DNA from: Clostridia bacterium
GTDB lineage: Bacteria > Bacillota_A > Clostridia > Christensenellales > Borkfalkiaceae
Assembly (NCBI GenBank): GCA_017456945.1
Contig: JAFTIK010000019.1
Coordinates: 1 to 20,606, forward strand
Length of the DNA stretch: 20,606 nt
Direction of reading: 5' to 3'
Shown here piece after piece: positions 14,321-20,606 of this stretch. Every line of letters starts with the position of its first letter. Position 1 is the first letter of the stretch. Both the position numbers and the translations under genes were made by a program. Under the pieces are notes generated by a model, which saw only the letters and a program-made list of their open reading frames with translations, searched no databases and was not told the origin of the DNA.

Positions 14321-15697
14321 TTATTCTTCAGTTTTCTTTTTAGCAGAGTTTTTCCATTTGCCCGAAAAATAAAATATCAAGCCTATCCAGAAAGGTGTAA
14401 ATCCTGCGAGCGCGTCCCCAAGCCAGAACCCGAAATGTTGCATATTGAACGCCAAGCCGAAAAGTAACGCCAAACCTATTCTTAAAACAATGCCGTCTAA
14501 TATAGCGGTTGCAAAGTTTATCTTGTAGTTTCCACTACCGTTTATAAGCGCGTTCATCATTGCGCGTAAAGCGCTTGCAAGAAAGTTTAGTACGGCTATC
14601 GGCACGTAAGGGCGTGCGAGCGCTAATACGTCGGTATCGCCTTTATCGGTAAATAGCGAGAACACGGCTTCGGGGAAAATCGCTATAATTAGCGACATTA
14701 TTGCAGATGCAGTAAGCGTTATCACCGCCAAGTTTTTTAGAGTTTTCTTAACCCTATCGAACTCGCCTGCTACAAGATTTTGGCCAACGATTGTAGAGCC
14801 TGCCGTATTCATTGAGTTAGATATTAAAATTGCTATACTAGTTAGTTTATGCGAAATGCCCGAAAATGCGGATACTGCAACGCCGTAGCCGTTTACCCAA
14901 CCGTTAACGAACAGTTTAGACACTTGCACAGCGGCAAACTTTATCGCCATAGGCGTGCCGAGTTTTATCAAATCGACTAGCATATTTTTATTCCAAACGA
15001 AAAAGTCTTTTAACTTCATTTCAAGTTCAAAGCTCTTTCTTTTTATTACTAGAAATATTGCGCAAGATAAAAAACTTGCGCCTTGGCTTATAACGGTTGC
15101 AAGCGCAGCCCCACCCGCGCCCATTTTAAGCCCTATTACGAACCATAAGTCGAGTACAAGGTTTAATAACGCCGCTATGCTTATAAATACAAACGGGTGC
15201 TTTGAGTCGCCCATTCCACGAAGTACTGCAGACAAAAAGTTATAACCGTAAATAAACACTAGCCCGAACATACATATCATTGAATAGGATTTTGCGCCGT
15301 CGTACGCTTCTTTAGGGGTATTCATAAGGGTCAGTAGCCCGTCTTGAAAAACTAGCCCCAACACGCTTATAATGATAGCGCAAGCCATTAAAAAGCCACT
15401 CATAGTGCCTACGAAACGCCCTATCTTCTTACGTTCGCCACTACCCACGTAACGGGCTATAATAACCTGCCCTGCGCTAGCAAACCCCATAGCGATAAAC
15501 ACCATAAGGTTGGAAACGTCGCCCCCGACGGAAACAGCTGATATACCCGCCTTGCCTAGCACGTTGCCGACTACTATCATATCGACCATATTATAAACTA
15601 CTTGTAACAGATTAGACAAGAATAGCGGTAGCGCAAAAACTATCAATTGTTTGGTTATATTACCTTTTGTAAAATCTTTTATCTCACTAGCGTACAT
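14321..15697 (-). CDS. MATE-family efflux transporter
   Basis: This 458-residue integral membrane protein has twelve predicted helices in two MatE halves. MATE landmarks include ITKQLIVFALPLFLSNLLQ near the N-terminus, YNMVDMIVVGNVLGKAGISA, and the second-half LIKLGTPMAIKFAAVQVSKL. Members export cationic drugs or metabolites using Na+ or H+ gradients; the substrate here is unknown. A TTG 30 bp upstream (15727) is in frame, but it overlaps the -10 box, and AAAGGTG sits just before ATG 15697, which fixes the start. It is transcribed alone from its own promoter. The C-terminus is Lys-rich. Confidence 0.95.
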   Translation of the reverse strand: MYASEIKDFTKGNITKQLIVFALPLFLSNLLQVVYNMVDMIVVGNVLGKAGISAVSVGGDVSNLMVFIAMGFASAGQVIIARYVGSGERKKIGRFVGTMSGFLMACAIIISVLGLVFQDGLLTLMNTPKEAYDGAKSYSMICMFGLVFIYGYNFLSAVLRGMGDSKHPFVFISIAALLNLVLDLWFVIGLKMGAGGAALATVISQGASFLSCAIFLVIKRKSFELEMKLKDFFVWNKNMLVDLIKLGTPMAIKFAAVQVSKLFVNGWVNGYGVAVSAFSGISHKLTSIAILISNSMNTAGSTIVGQNLVAGEFDRVKKTLKNLAVITLTASAIMSLIIAIFPEAVFSLFTDKGDTDVLALARPYVPIAVLNFLASALRAMMNALINGSGNYKINFATAILDGIVLRIGLALLFGLAFNMQHFGFWLGDALAGFTPFWIGLIFYFSGKWKNSAKKKTEE

Positions 15698-15726
15698 CTT
15701 TTCACCTTTATTTATAAACAAAAACA

Positions 15727-15755
15727 ATTATACCACCACCAAAAATTTTTTGCAA
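15727..15755 (-). promoter_or_regulatory. Predicted promoter of the MATE gene
   Basis: On the minus strand TTGCAA (15750-15755) and a perfect TATAAT (15727-15732) are 17 bp apart. The expected start near 15720 gives a leader of about 23 nt that contains the AAGGTG SD. Confidence 0.75.
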
Positions 15756-15759
15756 ACGA

Positions 15760-15784
15760 AAAGCACGGCATCAAGCCGTGCTTT
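15760..15784 (-). terminator. Terminator after the Xre gene
   Basis: A 10-bp perfect stem (AAAGCACGGC / GCCGTGCTTT, 15760-15769 with 15775-15784) with a 5-nt loop ends in TTTT on the minus strand. The TAA of the Xre gene is embedded in the stem base. Confidence 0.85.
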
Positions 15785-15995
15785 AAAACTCTTTTCTTCC
15801 ACACAAAAAATCAATGCTAACGTCAAAATAATCGGCAATTTTCCAACACTCAACCACGCTTGGCAAAATTACCCCCTTTTCCCAACGGGAAAGATTTGCT
15901 TGGCTAGTGCAAAGTTCTTTTGCAAGTTGCCGTTGCGTAAGCCCCTTTTCTTTTCTTAATTCTGCTATTTTATTATCCTTAAAACCATATTCCAT
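15783..15995 (-). CDS. Small Xre/Cro-type HTH repressor
   Basis: This 70-residue protein is almost wholly a HTH_3 domain: KIAELRKEKGLTQRQLAKEL forms the first helices, TSQANLSRWEKG the recognition helix region, and ADYFDVSIDFLCG the last helix, with no effector domain. It is divergent from a small TM2-like membrane protein gene. Two near-identical palindromes lie in the shared spacer, one over its own promoter and one inside the other promoter, so autoregulation and repression of the neighbour are inferred. No SD precedes ATG 15995; the -10 box TATAAA (16004-16009) ends 8 nt upstream, so a leaderless or nearly leaderless mRNA is predicted. Confidence 0.9.
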   Translation of the reverse strand: MEYGFKDNKIAELRKEKGLTQRQLAKELCTSQANLSRWEKGVILPSVVECWKIADYFDVSIDFLCGRKEF

Positions 15996-16003
15996 AGTTA
16001 TAT

Positions 16004-16052
16004 TTTATACAAAAATGTATCATTTTAGTTGACTTATACAAATTTGTATCAT
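16004..16052. promoter_or_regulatory. Twin palindromic operators and divergent promoters of the Xre/TM2 pair
   Basis: Two direct copies of TTATACAAAWWTGTATCAT (16005-16023 and 16034-16052) differ at only two positions, and each has the palindromic core ATACAAATTTGTAT. Their 29-bp spacing is close to three helical turns. The right copy fills the spacer of the plus-strand promoter (TTGACT 16029-16034, TATAAT 16052-16057, 17 bp). The left copy covers the minus-strand -10 (TATAAA at 16004-16009) and the adjacent spacer of the xre promoter. The layout fits direct repression of both genes. Confidence 0.8.
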
Positions 16053-16090
16053 ATAATATAAATACCGTTTACTTTTGGAGGAAAAAATTT

Positions 16091-16321
16091 ATGAAAGACA
16101 ATAACAATTTAGTTCGCTTTTTGCTTACCTTTTTTCTTGGGTTTATAGGCAGTATAATTATCAACCACACTTCGCTTAAACCCGAAGGTCACACTTCTAG
16201 AACGTTGGCTTATTTCTTTTTAGGTTTAATTACTTGTGGCATTTACGAGTTGGTTGCTTCTATTTGCAACTTAACTTTCGACCCTAATAAACCTAACAAT
16301 ATCGGTTATATTAAAGACTAA
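16091..16321 (+). CDS. Small TM2-like membrane protein
   Basis: This 76-residue protein has two hydrophobic segments (about 8-26 and 37-60) joined by a polar loop with HTSLKPEGHTSR. The plan FLLTFFLGFIGS, then a short loop, then AYFFLGLITCGIYELVASI resembles TM2-domain proteins, though the usual HRFYLG between the helices is missing. TM2 function in bacteria is unknown. A strong SD (TTTTGGAGGAAAA) precedes ATG 16091, and the promoter contains an operator in its spacer. It is divergent from the Xre repressor and most likely controlled by it, and is followed by a strong terminator. Confidence 0.82.
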   Translation: MKDNNNLVRFLLTFFLGFIGSIIINHTSLKPEGHTSRTLAYFFLGLITCGIYELVASICNLTFDPNKPNNIGYIKD

Positions 16322-16333
16322 TTTCAAAAACTA

Positions 16334-16372
16334 AAAAAGTTTGCTACCAAACATAGGTAGCAAACTTTTTTT
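16334..16372. terminator. Terminator after the TM2-like gene
   Basis: A 15-bp stem (16334-16348 with 16356-16370, core AGTTTGCTACC) has a 7-nt loop and a T-run to 16372. An A-run on the left makes it usable on the minus strand too, for the galM side. Confidence 0.9.
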
Positions 16373-16457
16373 ATCCTTTATAATTTTTATATTTATAATT
16401 TTTAGGGGTAAACGAGTTGGTTTCGTGGCAGAACTGCGCTATAACTATCTTTTTCAT
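16371..16457 (-). pseudogene. N-terminal remnant of an M81/MlrC-family metallopeptidase gene
   Basis: A 28-codon frame starts one base after the galM stop (TAA, A, ATG). Its first 18 residues, MKKIVIAQFCHETNSFTP, match the characteristic N-terminus of the M81 (MlrC, microcystinase C-like) family, whose members run to about 450-500 residues and begin with a hydrophobic strand followed by HETN(S/T)F. The frame then enters an AT-rich tandem repeat encoding NYKYKNYKG and stops at 16371, directly against the terminator of the convergent TM2 gene. I read it as the stub of a former operon gene truncated by deletion. A functional short peptide is possible but less likely. The match is from memory of the family, not a search. 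Confidence 0.6.
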
Positions 16458-16458
16458 T

Positions 16459-17475
16459 TTATTTAACCTTATAAAAAGTCGTACTAGTAAAAGTCTGACC
16501 TTTCTTTACGAACGGACTTGGAAAGTTAGGGCAGTTTACGGCGTTTGGATAGTGTTGAGTTTCCAAGCAAAAACTATTACCTTCGTAAAGGGTACAAGTT
16601 TTACCTTCTACACCAACGAAAACCCTGCTGGCATATAGTTGCAAGCCTTCCATATCGGTATAAACTTCCATCGTTATACCACTCTTATCCCCCGTAACTT
16701 CGCCGACCTTTCTAAAGCCCGAGCCGTTAAGCGCGTAACAAATATCGTACCCCCTAAACGCTTGCAAAGTAGGGTCGGTAGGATGCACGAAATCGCCTAG
16801 TTTTCTCGGCTTTCTAAAATCGAAAACCGTTCCTTCAACTTTCATAAGTTTGCCGTCTGCAACGCGATCTTGGTTTACGGGAACAACGCTATCTGCATCA
16901 AGTTGCACCAAAACGTCGTAACACGCCCCACCGTTCTCGCCGTTTGGGTTAAAGTATGCGTGATTTATAAGCCCTAAAGGCGTATCGCCGTTAGGCGTTG
17001 CCTTATAATCAATTTTAACGCCGTTGTCAGTAACCGTGTAAGTTACGAAAACTTCTACTTCCGCAGGATACCCTTCTTCGCCGTCGGCGCTAATATATTT
17101 AAGCGTTACCGAGTCGTCAGTCAGTTTAACTTCTTGCCAAATCTTACGGTTAAAGCCGTTTTCCCCACCGTGCAAGGAATGCTCACCGTTGTTTTTAGAA
17201 AGGTTGTAAGTTTTGCCGTTCATTGTAAAACGAGCGAAAGCGATGCGGTTAGCAACTCTACCGACAATCGCACCTAAATAACCGCCACGGTTAACGTAAT
17301 CTTCTAAATTCTTGTAACCGATAATTAAATCAATATCCCCTTTCTTTTGGTCTGAAACGACGAAAGAGTGCCATACTGCGCCGTAATTCAACACGGACGC
17401 CGTGATTTTACCATCGGAAATTGTGTATTTATAAATAGGATTATTTTCAATATAACCAAAAATTTCTTTTTTCAT
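16459..17475 (-). CDS. galM: Aldose 1-epimerase (galactose mutarotase)
   Basis: This 338-residue enzyme interconverts alpha and beta anomers of aldohexoses in the cytosol. It has the full GalM signature: GRVANRI, LHGG with His102, ADGEEGYPAEVEV, NHAYFNP with the catalytic acid His172, the YDICY region with Asp243, and CLETQHYPNA with the catalytic base Glu305. Length and residue spacing match the family. It follows the isomerase gene by 55 bp, but a terminator lies in that gap. No SD precedes ATG 17475 and I see no convincing promoter, so its expression route is unclear. It suits a sugar-utilisation operon with the upstream kinase and isomerase. Confidence 0.95.
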   Translation of the reverse strand: MKKEIFGYIENNPIYKYTISDGKITASVLNYGAVWHSFVVSDQKKGDIDLIIGYKNLEDYVNRGGYLGAIVGRVANRIAFARFTMNGKTYNLSKNNGEHSLHGGENGFNRKIWQEVKLTDDSVTLKYISADGEEGYPAEVEVFVTYTVTDNGVKIDYKATPNGDTPLGLINHAYFNPNGENGGACYDVLVQLDADSVVPVNQDRVADGKLMKVEGTVFDFRKPRKLGDFVHPTDPTLQAFRGYDICYALNGSGFRKVGEVTGDKSGITMEVYTDMEGLQLYASRVFVGVEGKTCTLYEGNSFCLETQHYPNAVNCPNFPSPFVKKGQTFTSTTFYKVK

Positions 17476-17493
17476 ATACTTTTAAAATTGCAA

Positions 17494-17519
17494 AAAAGGC
17501 ACTTTTTACAGTGCCTTTT
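17494..17519 (-). terminator. Terminator between the isomerase and galM genes
   Basis: On the minus strand AAAAGGCACT / AGTGCCTTTT (17510-17519 with 17494-17503) forms a 10-bp stem with a 6-nt loop, and the T-run continues for two more bases. It may lower rather than abolish galM transcription. Confidence 0.82.
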
Positions 17520-17530
17520 ACTGCCTATAA

Positions 17531-18880
17531 TTAAATAATTTCTATACCTGCAATCTTACAGAATTCCGTAATAATCTTAGAATTATCGCCGTAAGAAATG
17601 ATATAGTGTTGACCCATAACTTTATCGGTAAAGTCTTCGGTGTCTTTTAAGAGTACTTTAAGCGCAGGAAGTTGGGGCGCGGGTTGTGCCCAACCTGCTT
17701 CTTCCCACTTGGGCGGAGTAGTACCTTCGCCAACTACCATGTGAAGAACGTATTTGCCGTTTTCGGTAGTAAGACGACACATAGTAACCGTACCCGTTTT
17801 AACCTTTGAAACGTTAAGAACGCCTTGTGATAACAAGCCGAACGCTTCGGGGCTAACGGTAACTTCACCATCAACGATTTCTGCGGGAACGTAGTCGGGA
17901 ACGCCTGCCAAAACGCCTTCTTCAAAGAATTCGTAGAATTCAAGGTATGCGCCGATTTGACCGGTAAGCATTTTAATCATTGCTTGCGTAACGTTGCCCA
18001 AACAGTCGTTTTCAGGAATAGTACAAATACCTTCTCTATCTGCAAGAAGCATAAATATCATTGCGGGTGGGAAACCTAAAAGTTTCTTCATACCGTCAAC
18101 GTCTTTTAAGGATACTGCAACGTATTTTCTTTCGTCGATAATTTCCTTTAACGCGAGATAGTACGAAACACCGCGACGAACGATATTCATATCTGCTTTC
18201 TTCATAAACTTCCAACTGTTAACGGTTGTGTTAATAACTTCGTCGATAGCAGAATCGGTAATCTTTTCCGCGCGTTGAACTACTTCGAGCATTTCAAAGC
18301 ATTCAATTTCTGCGCCGATAGTTTTCTTTAAGGTCAAACCGTCGAAAAGCGTGCCATAAAGGTGCATATCACGGTAACCCATATGCCCTATCTTTGCAGA
18401 GCGCATTTGTTTGTAAGCAGACGCAGCCTTACAGAAAGTAAGAACTTCATCTACCCTAGACGGCTTGCCGATAATGTTATAAACGTACTTAAAGGTGTAA
18501 CCCAAATCCTTCATAACCTTACGAAGCGCCGACGTACCTGCTTGGTCTGCCGTGGTAACTAGTCTGCCGTCAGATTCAATCCAACCGCAAAGCCCCCATA
18601 AAACCATAGGCTTGTCACGGAAACGTTCGGTAATCTTAACTACTGCGTGGGTGGGAATCCAACCTGCAACGCAAAGAACGAGCGCGTCGAAATCTTTACC
18701 TTCAAAGAAGTCAATCGCCTTGTTAACGTCCTTTTCTTCATAGTCGTCGGAAATGGGGAAACAAGAAATAACTTCTGCGCCACCCTTTTTAAGACTTTCC
18801 GCAGCCGCTGCGCATCTGTCAACTATAAATTCAACGGGAGTATTTACTTCGCCGAAACCGGCAAATGCTATTTTCATCAT
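17531..18880 (-). CDS. FucI/AraA-like sugar isomerase family protein
   Basis: This 449-residue protein of the L-fucose/L-arabinose isomerase superfamily (COG2407-like) would interconvert an aldose and a ketose using a divalent metal. The N-terminal half is Rossmann-like (MKIAFAGFGEVNTPVEFIVD, then DFDALVLCVAGWIPT). A central EN motif (TIPENDCLG) and a C-terminal GQHYIISYGD with His425 lie where metal ligands occur in the family. The substrate is not determined. The kinase gene upstream ends in the TGA of ATGATG (4-base overlap with ATG 18880), and GGAG is correctly spaced for that ATG. The pairing with an FGGY kinase supports a route aldose to ketose to ketose phosphate. Confidence 0.87.
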   Translation of the reverse strand: MMKIAFAGFGEVNTPVEFIVDRCAAAAESLKKGGAEVISCFPISDDYEEKDVNKAIDFFEGKDFDALVLCVAGWIPTHAVVKITERFRDKPMVLWGLCGWIESDGRLVTTADQAGTSALRKVMKDLGYTFKYVYNIIGKPSRVDEVLTFCKAASAYKQMRSAKIGHMGYRDMHLYGTLFDGLTLKKTIGAEIECFEMLEVVQRAEKITDSAIDEVINTTVNSWKFMKKADMNIVRRGVSYYLALKEIIDERKYVAVSLKDVDGMKKLLGFPPAMIFMLLADREGICTIPENDCLGNVTQAMIKMLTGQIGAYLEFYEFFEEGVLAGVPDYVPAEIVDGEVTVSPEAFGLLSQGVLNVSKVKTGTVTMCRLTTENGKYVLHMVVGEGTTPPKWEEAGWAQPAPQLPALKVLLKDTEDFTDKVMGQHYIISYGDNSKIITEFCKIAGIEII

Positions 18881-20292
18881 TTAAAAATCTCCAAAATTTT
18901 ATTTTCTGTTTTCTTATAACTCTTATAAAGTTCGTTATACTCGGGATAAACGGGGTCGTAACAAAGATTTTTAGCAATAATCTTATCAGAAGCGCTCTTA
19001 AGGCTTTCAAACGCGCCTATGCCCACGCCTGCGAACATTGCGCTACCAAGACACGCCGTTTCGTTTTCTTTAAGGGTTGCCACCTTTTTGCCAAGCGTGC
19101 TGGACTTAATTTCGCACCAAAGTTTGCTCTTTGCGCCACCACCCATAGAACGGATTTCGGACACGTCAACTTGCATAAAGTCCACGTATTCCCGTATCAT
19201 ATACGCAACCGATTCCATAATGGCGCGAATAAAGTGCCCCCTGTGATGCTTTAATTCCATACCGAAGAACACTCCCTTAGCGTTAGGCAGGTTTTCAGGC
19301 ATAACCGTTCCGCAAAGATGTGGAACGCAGATAAGCCCTTCAGAACCTGCGGGAACGGATTCAGCAAGTTCGTTTATCTTGCCGTAATCTACGTTTTCAC
19401 AGAACGAGCCCTTAAACCATTCTAACATTGCGCCTGCGGTAGGCGCCCACATCAAAAGACAATAAACGCCCTTTTTAACGTAGTAAACGGAAACCTTAAG
19501 CCCTTCGTAGTAAGGTGGAAACTTTTCGGTAAGCGCGCAAACTGCAAGCGCCGTACCCGTAGTTTCGCTCATAATACCCGTTTGAGTAACGCCCGCCCCC
19601 GTTATACCTGCAATTTGGTCGAGAGCGCTAGTAGCAACTTTAATCCCCTTATATTCGCCTATTACTTCGCCACTTTCTTTAAGTTCTGGAAGTTGGGCTT
19701 TTGTAATGCCGAGATAATCGAGCATTTCAGGGATATATTCCCCCGTGTGAACGTTCATCAAAAGCGAAGAGGAATAAAGTGACCTTGAAGCCACGAACTT
19801 ACCCGTCAAACGGAAAAGAATATAATCTTCTAAAAGCAAGAACTTGTCTGCCTTGTTAAAGATTTCGGGCGCGTTTTCCCTTAGCCATTGAATTTTGGGC
19901 GCAGGATAGCCTGCGGGAGTTTCCGCCTGCCCGGTAAAATTATAGATAAGTTCTGCGCCGAACGCCTTTTCCATTTCTTTTGCTTGTTTTTCGGCTCTGT
20001 TATCAAGCCAAATAATAGCGTTCATTAAAGGTTTACCGTCTTTATCTAAAACGATAAGCGTTTCCCCTTGAGTATCTACGCTCATTGCGTCGATAGGGAA
20101 CTTTTGGGCGATTTTATCTACCACGCCTGAGAGTATCTTAAAGAACTCGTCTGCGTCGAACTCGATAAATTCGCCTTTAGTTATAAGTTTGTATTGCGCC
20201 GATTCGGACGCCAACTTCTGCCCGTTCTCGTCAAAAAGACAAGCCTTAAGCGAAGTTGTGCCGAAATCTACGCCGAGTAAATTTTTACCCAT
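18877..20292 (-). CDS. FGGY-family carbohydrate kinase (xylulokinase/fuculokinase type)
   Basis: This 471-residue sugar kinase of the actin-like ATPase fold has the phosphate-1 motif GVDFGTTSLKACLF (7-20), SVDTQGE (71-77), the expected catalytic base Asp225 in TSALDQIAGITGAG, SETTGTA (242-248), and the adenosine-site region SMGGGAKSKLWCEI near 390. Length is typical of XylB/FucK-like enzymes; sequence alone does not fix whether it takes xylulose, fuculose, rhamnulose or another ketose. It starts one base after the upstream stop (TAA, T, ATG), with GGAAGAG inside the preceding gene as SD, and overlaps the isomerase start by 4 bases, so the three genes are tightly coupled. Confidence 0.92.
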   Translation of the reverse strand: MGKNLLGVDFGTTSLKACLFDENGQKLASESAQYKLITKGEFIEFDADEFFKILSGVVDKIAQKFPIDAMSVDTQGETLIVLDKDGKPLMNAIIWLDNRAEKQAKEMEKAFGAELIYNFTGQAETPAGYPAPKIQWLRENAPEIFNKADKFLLLEDYILFRLTGKFVASRSLYSSSLLMNVHTGEYIPEMLDYLGITKAQLPELKESGEVIGEYKGIKVATSALDQIAGITGAGVTQTGIMSETTGTALAVCALTEKFPPYYEGLKVSVYYVKKGVYCLLMWAPTAGAMLEWFKGSFCENVDYGKINELAESVPAGSEGLICVPHLCGTVMPENLPNAKGVFFGMELKHHRGHFIRAIMESVAYMIREYVDFMQVDVSEIRSMGGGAKSKLWCEIKSSTLGKKVATLKENETACLGSAMFAGVGIGAFESLKSASDKIIAKNLCYDPVYPEYNELYKSYKKTENKILEIFK

Positions 20293-20293
20293 A

Positions 20294-20606
20294 TTATCTC
20301 TTCCACTGTAAGTTGTAGTGAACGTCGTCTGCTCTTTCTTCTTCGGTATATCTTCTCAAAGTGTTTACTACCTTGCCGTCGTTATACTTTCTGTCGTTAA
20401 TCTTTTCGGTCGTTCCCATTACGGTTACGTTGAGTTGACGTCTTCTTGCTCTTACTTGATCCCAGTCTACGAAATATACGTGCGCAAATTCGCCACCGTC
20501 TAATACGCCGTCTTTAATCGTCATTGCTTCGCTTCTACCGAAGAATACCGAACGAAGGTGTCCGTCTGTGTTAAGACTGGTTACGTCACCAGGTTCGTTT
20601 ACAAAA
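20294..20606 (-). CDS. Unrecognised protein, C-terminal 103 residues (5' end beyond right edge)
   Basis: An open frame enters from the right edge and ends at TAA 20294, leaving the last 103 residues; the true start is outside the window, and the internal Met at 20524 is not a likely start. The visible part runs from FVNEPGDVTSLNTDGHLRSV through GGEFAHVYFVDWDQVRARRR to YTEEERADDVHYNLQWKR. It is soluble and rich in Arg and Asp. I do not recognise the family. It is first of the visible genes in the kinase-isomerase cluster and carries the kinase SD in its last codons, so a role in the same sugar pathway (enzyme rather than transporter) is likely. Confidence 0.75.
   Translation of the reverse strand, partial: FVNEPGDVTSLNTDGHLRSVFFGRSEAMTIKDGVLDGGEFAHVYFVDWDQVRARRRQLNVTVMGTTEKINDRKYNDGKVVNTLRRYTEEERADDVHYNLQWKR

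Noticed and set aside
15698..15727. TTG start at 15727 extending MATE by 10 residues
   Set aside because: It overlaps the -10 box of the gene's own promoter; ATG 15697 has the SD AAAGGTG.
15651..15959. Plus-strand 102-codon frame across the MATE/Xre junction
   Set aside because: It crosses a promoter, a terminator and the ends of two real genes on the other strand; the protein has no family features.
1..20606. CRISPR arrays, tRNA/rRNA genes, insertion sequences or prophage genes
   Set aside because: No regularly spaced repeats, cloverleaf-like sequences, transposase or phage proteins were seen on either strand.

Overview
The window looks like a chromosome segment of an uncultured low-to-moderate-GC Bacillota, most likely a gut-type Clostridia. 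The support is purine-rich Shine-Dalgarno sites (AAGGAG, GGAGAG), consensus TTGACA/TATAAT promoters, compact AT-rich spacers with strong intrinsic terminators, YitT, MATE and TM2 family genes, and a Gram-positive style glycan locus with lipoprotein ABC uptake and no SusCD. Rank below class cannot be read from the sequence.

Region 1 (1-9504, all minus strand) is one five-gene operon read right to left: an atypical GH28-like beta-helix enzyme without a signal peptide, a large lipoprotein sugar-binding protein, two MalF/MalG-type permeases, and a giant secreted protein (at least 1389 residues, running off the left edge) built from a repeating unit of about 510 residues. No ATPase is encoded here, so a shared MsmX-type ATPase is inferred. 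An AraC-type regulator (9891-10787, plus strand) is divergent from it. The 386-bp spacer carries four copies of a TTTACATAGTAAA-like site, an activator-type promoter for the operon, and two overlapping hairpins in its leader. I read this as an uptake and intracellular processing locus for a pectin-like or other uronate/rhamnose-containing glycan; the substrate is inferred.

Region 2 (10839-15727) is housekeeping-like: a PF04909-type metal-dependent hydrolase coupled by TAATG to a YitT-family membrane protein, then a cyclophilin, an EamA transporter and a MATE exporter, separated by clear bidirectional terminators.

Region 3 (15760-16372) is a miniature divergent module: a 70-residue Xre-type repressor and a 76-residue TM2-like membrane protein sharing two near-identical palindromic operators.

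Region 4 (16371-20606, minus strand) is a second sugar operon: an unrecognised protein (partial at the right edge), an FGGY kinase, a FucI/AraA-like isomerase, a terminator, galactose mutarotase, and a 28-codon open frame matching only the N-terminus of M81/MlrC metallopeptidases, which looks like a gene remnant.

Two window-wide observations stand out. Three genes (araC, EamA, xre) have no Shine-Dalgarno site and a -10 box only 6-8 nt before the ATG, predicting leaderless mRNAs. The tetranucleotide GATC is nearly absent.
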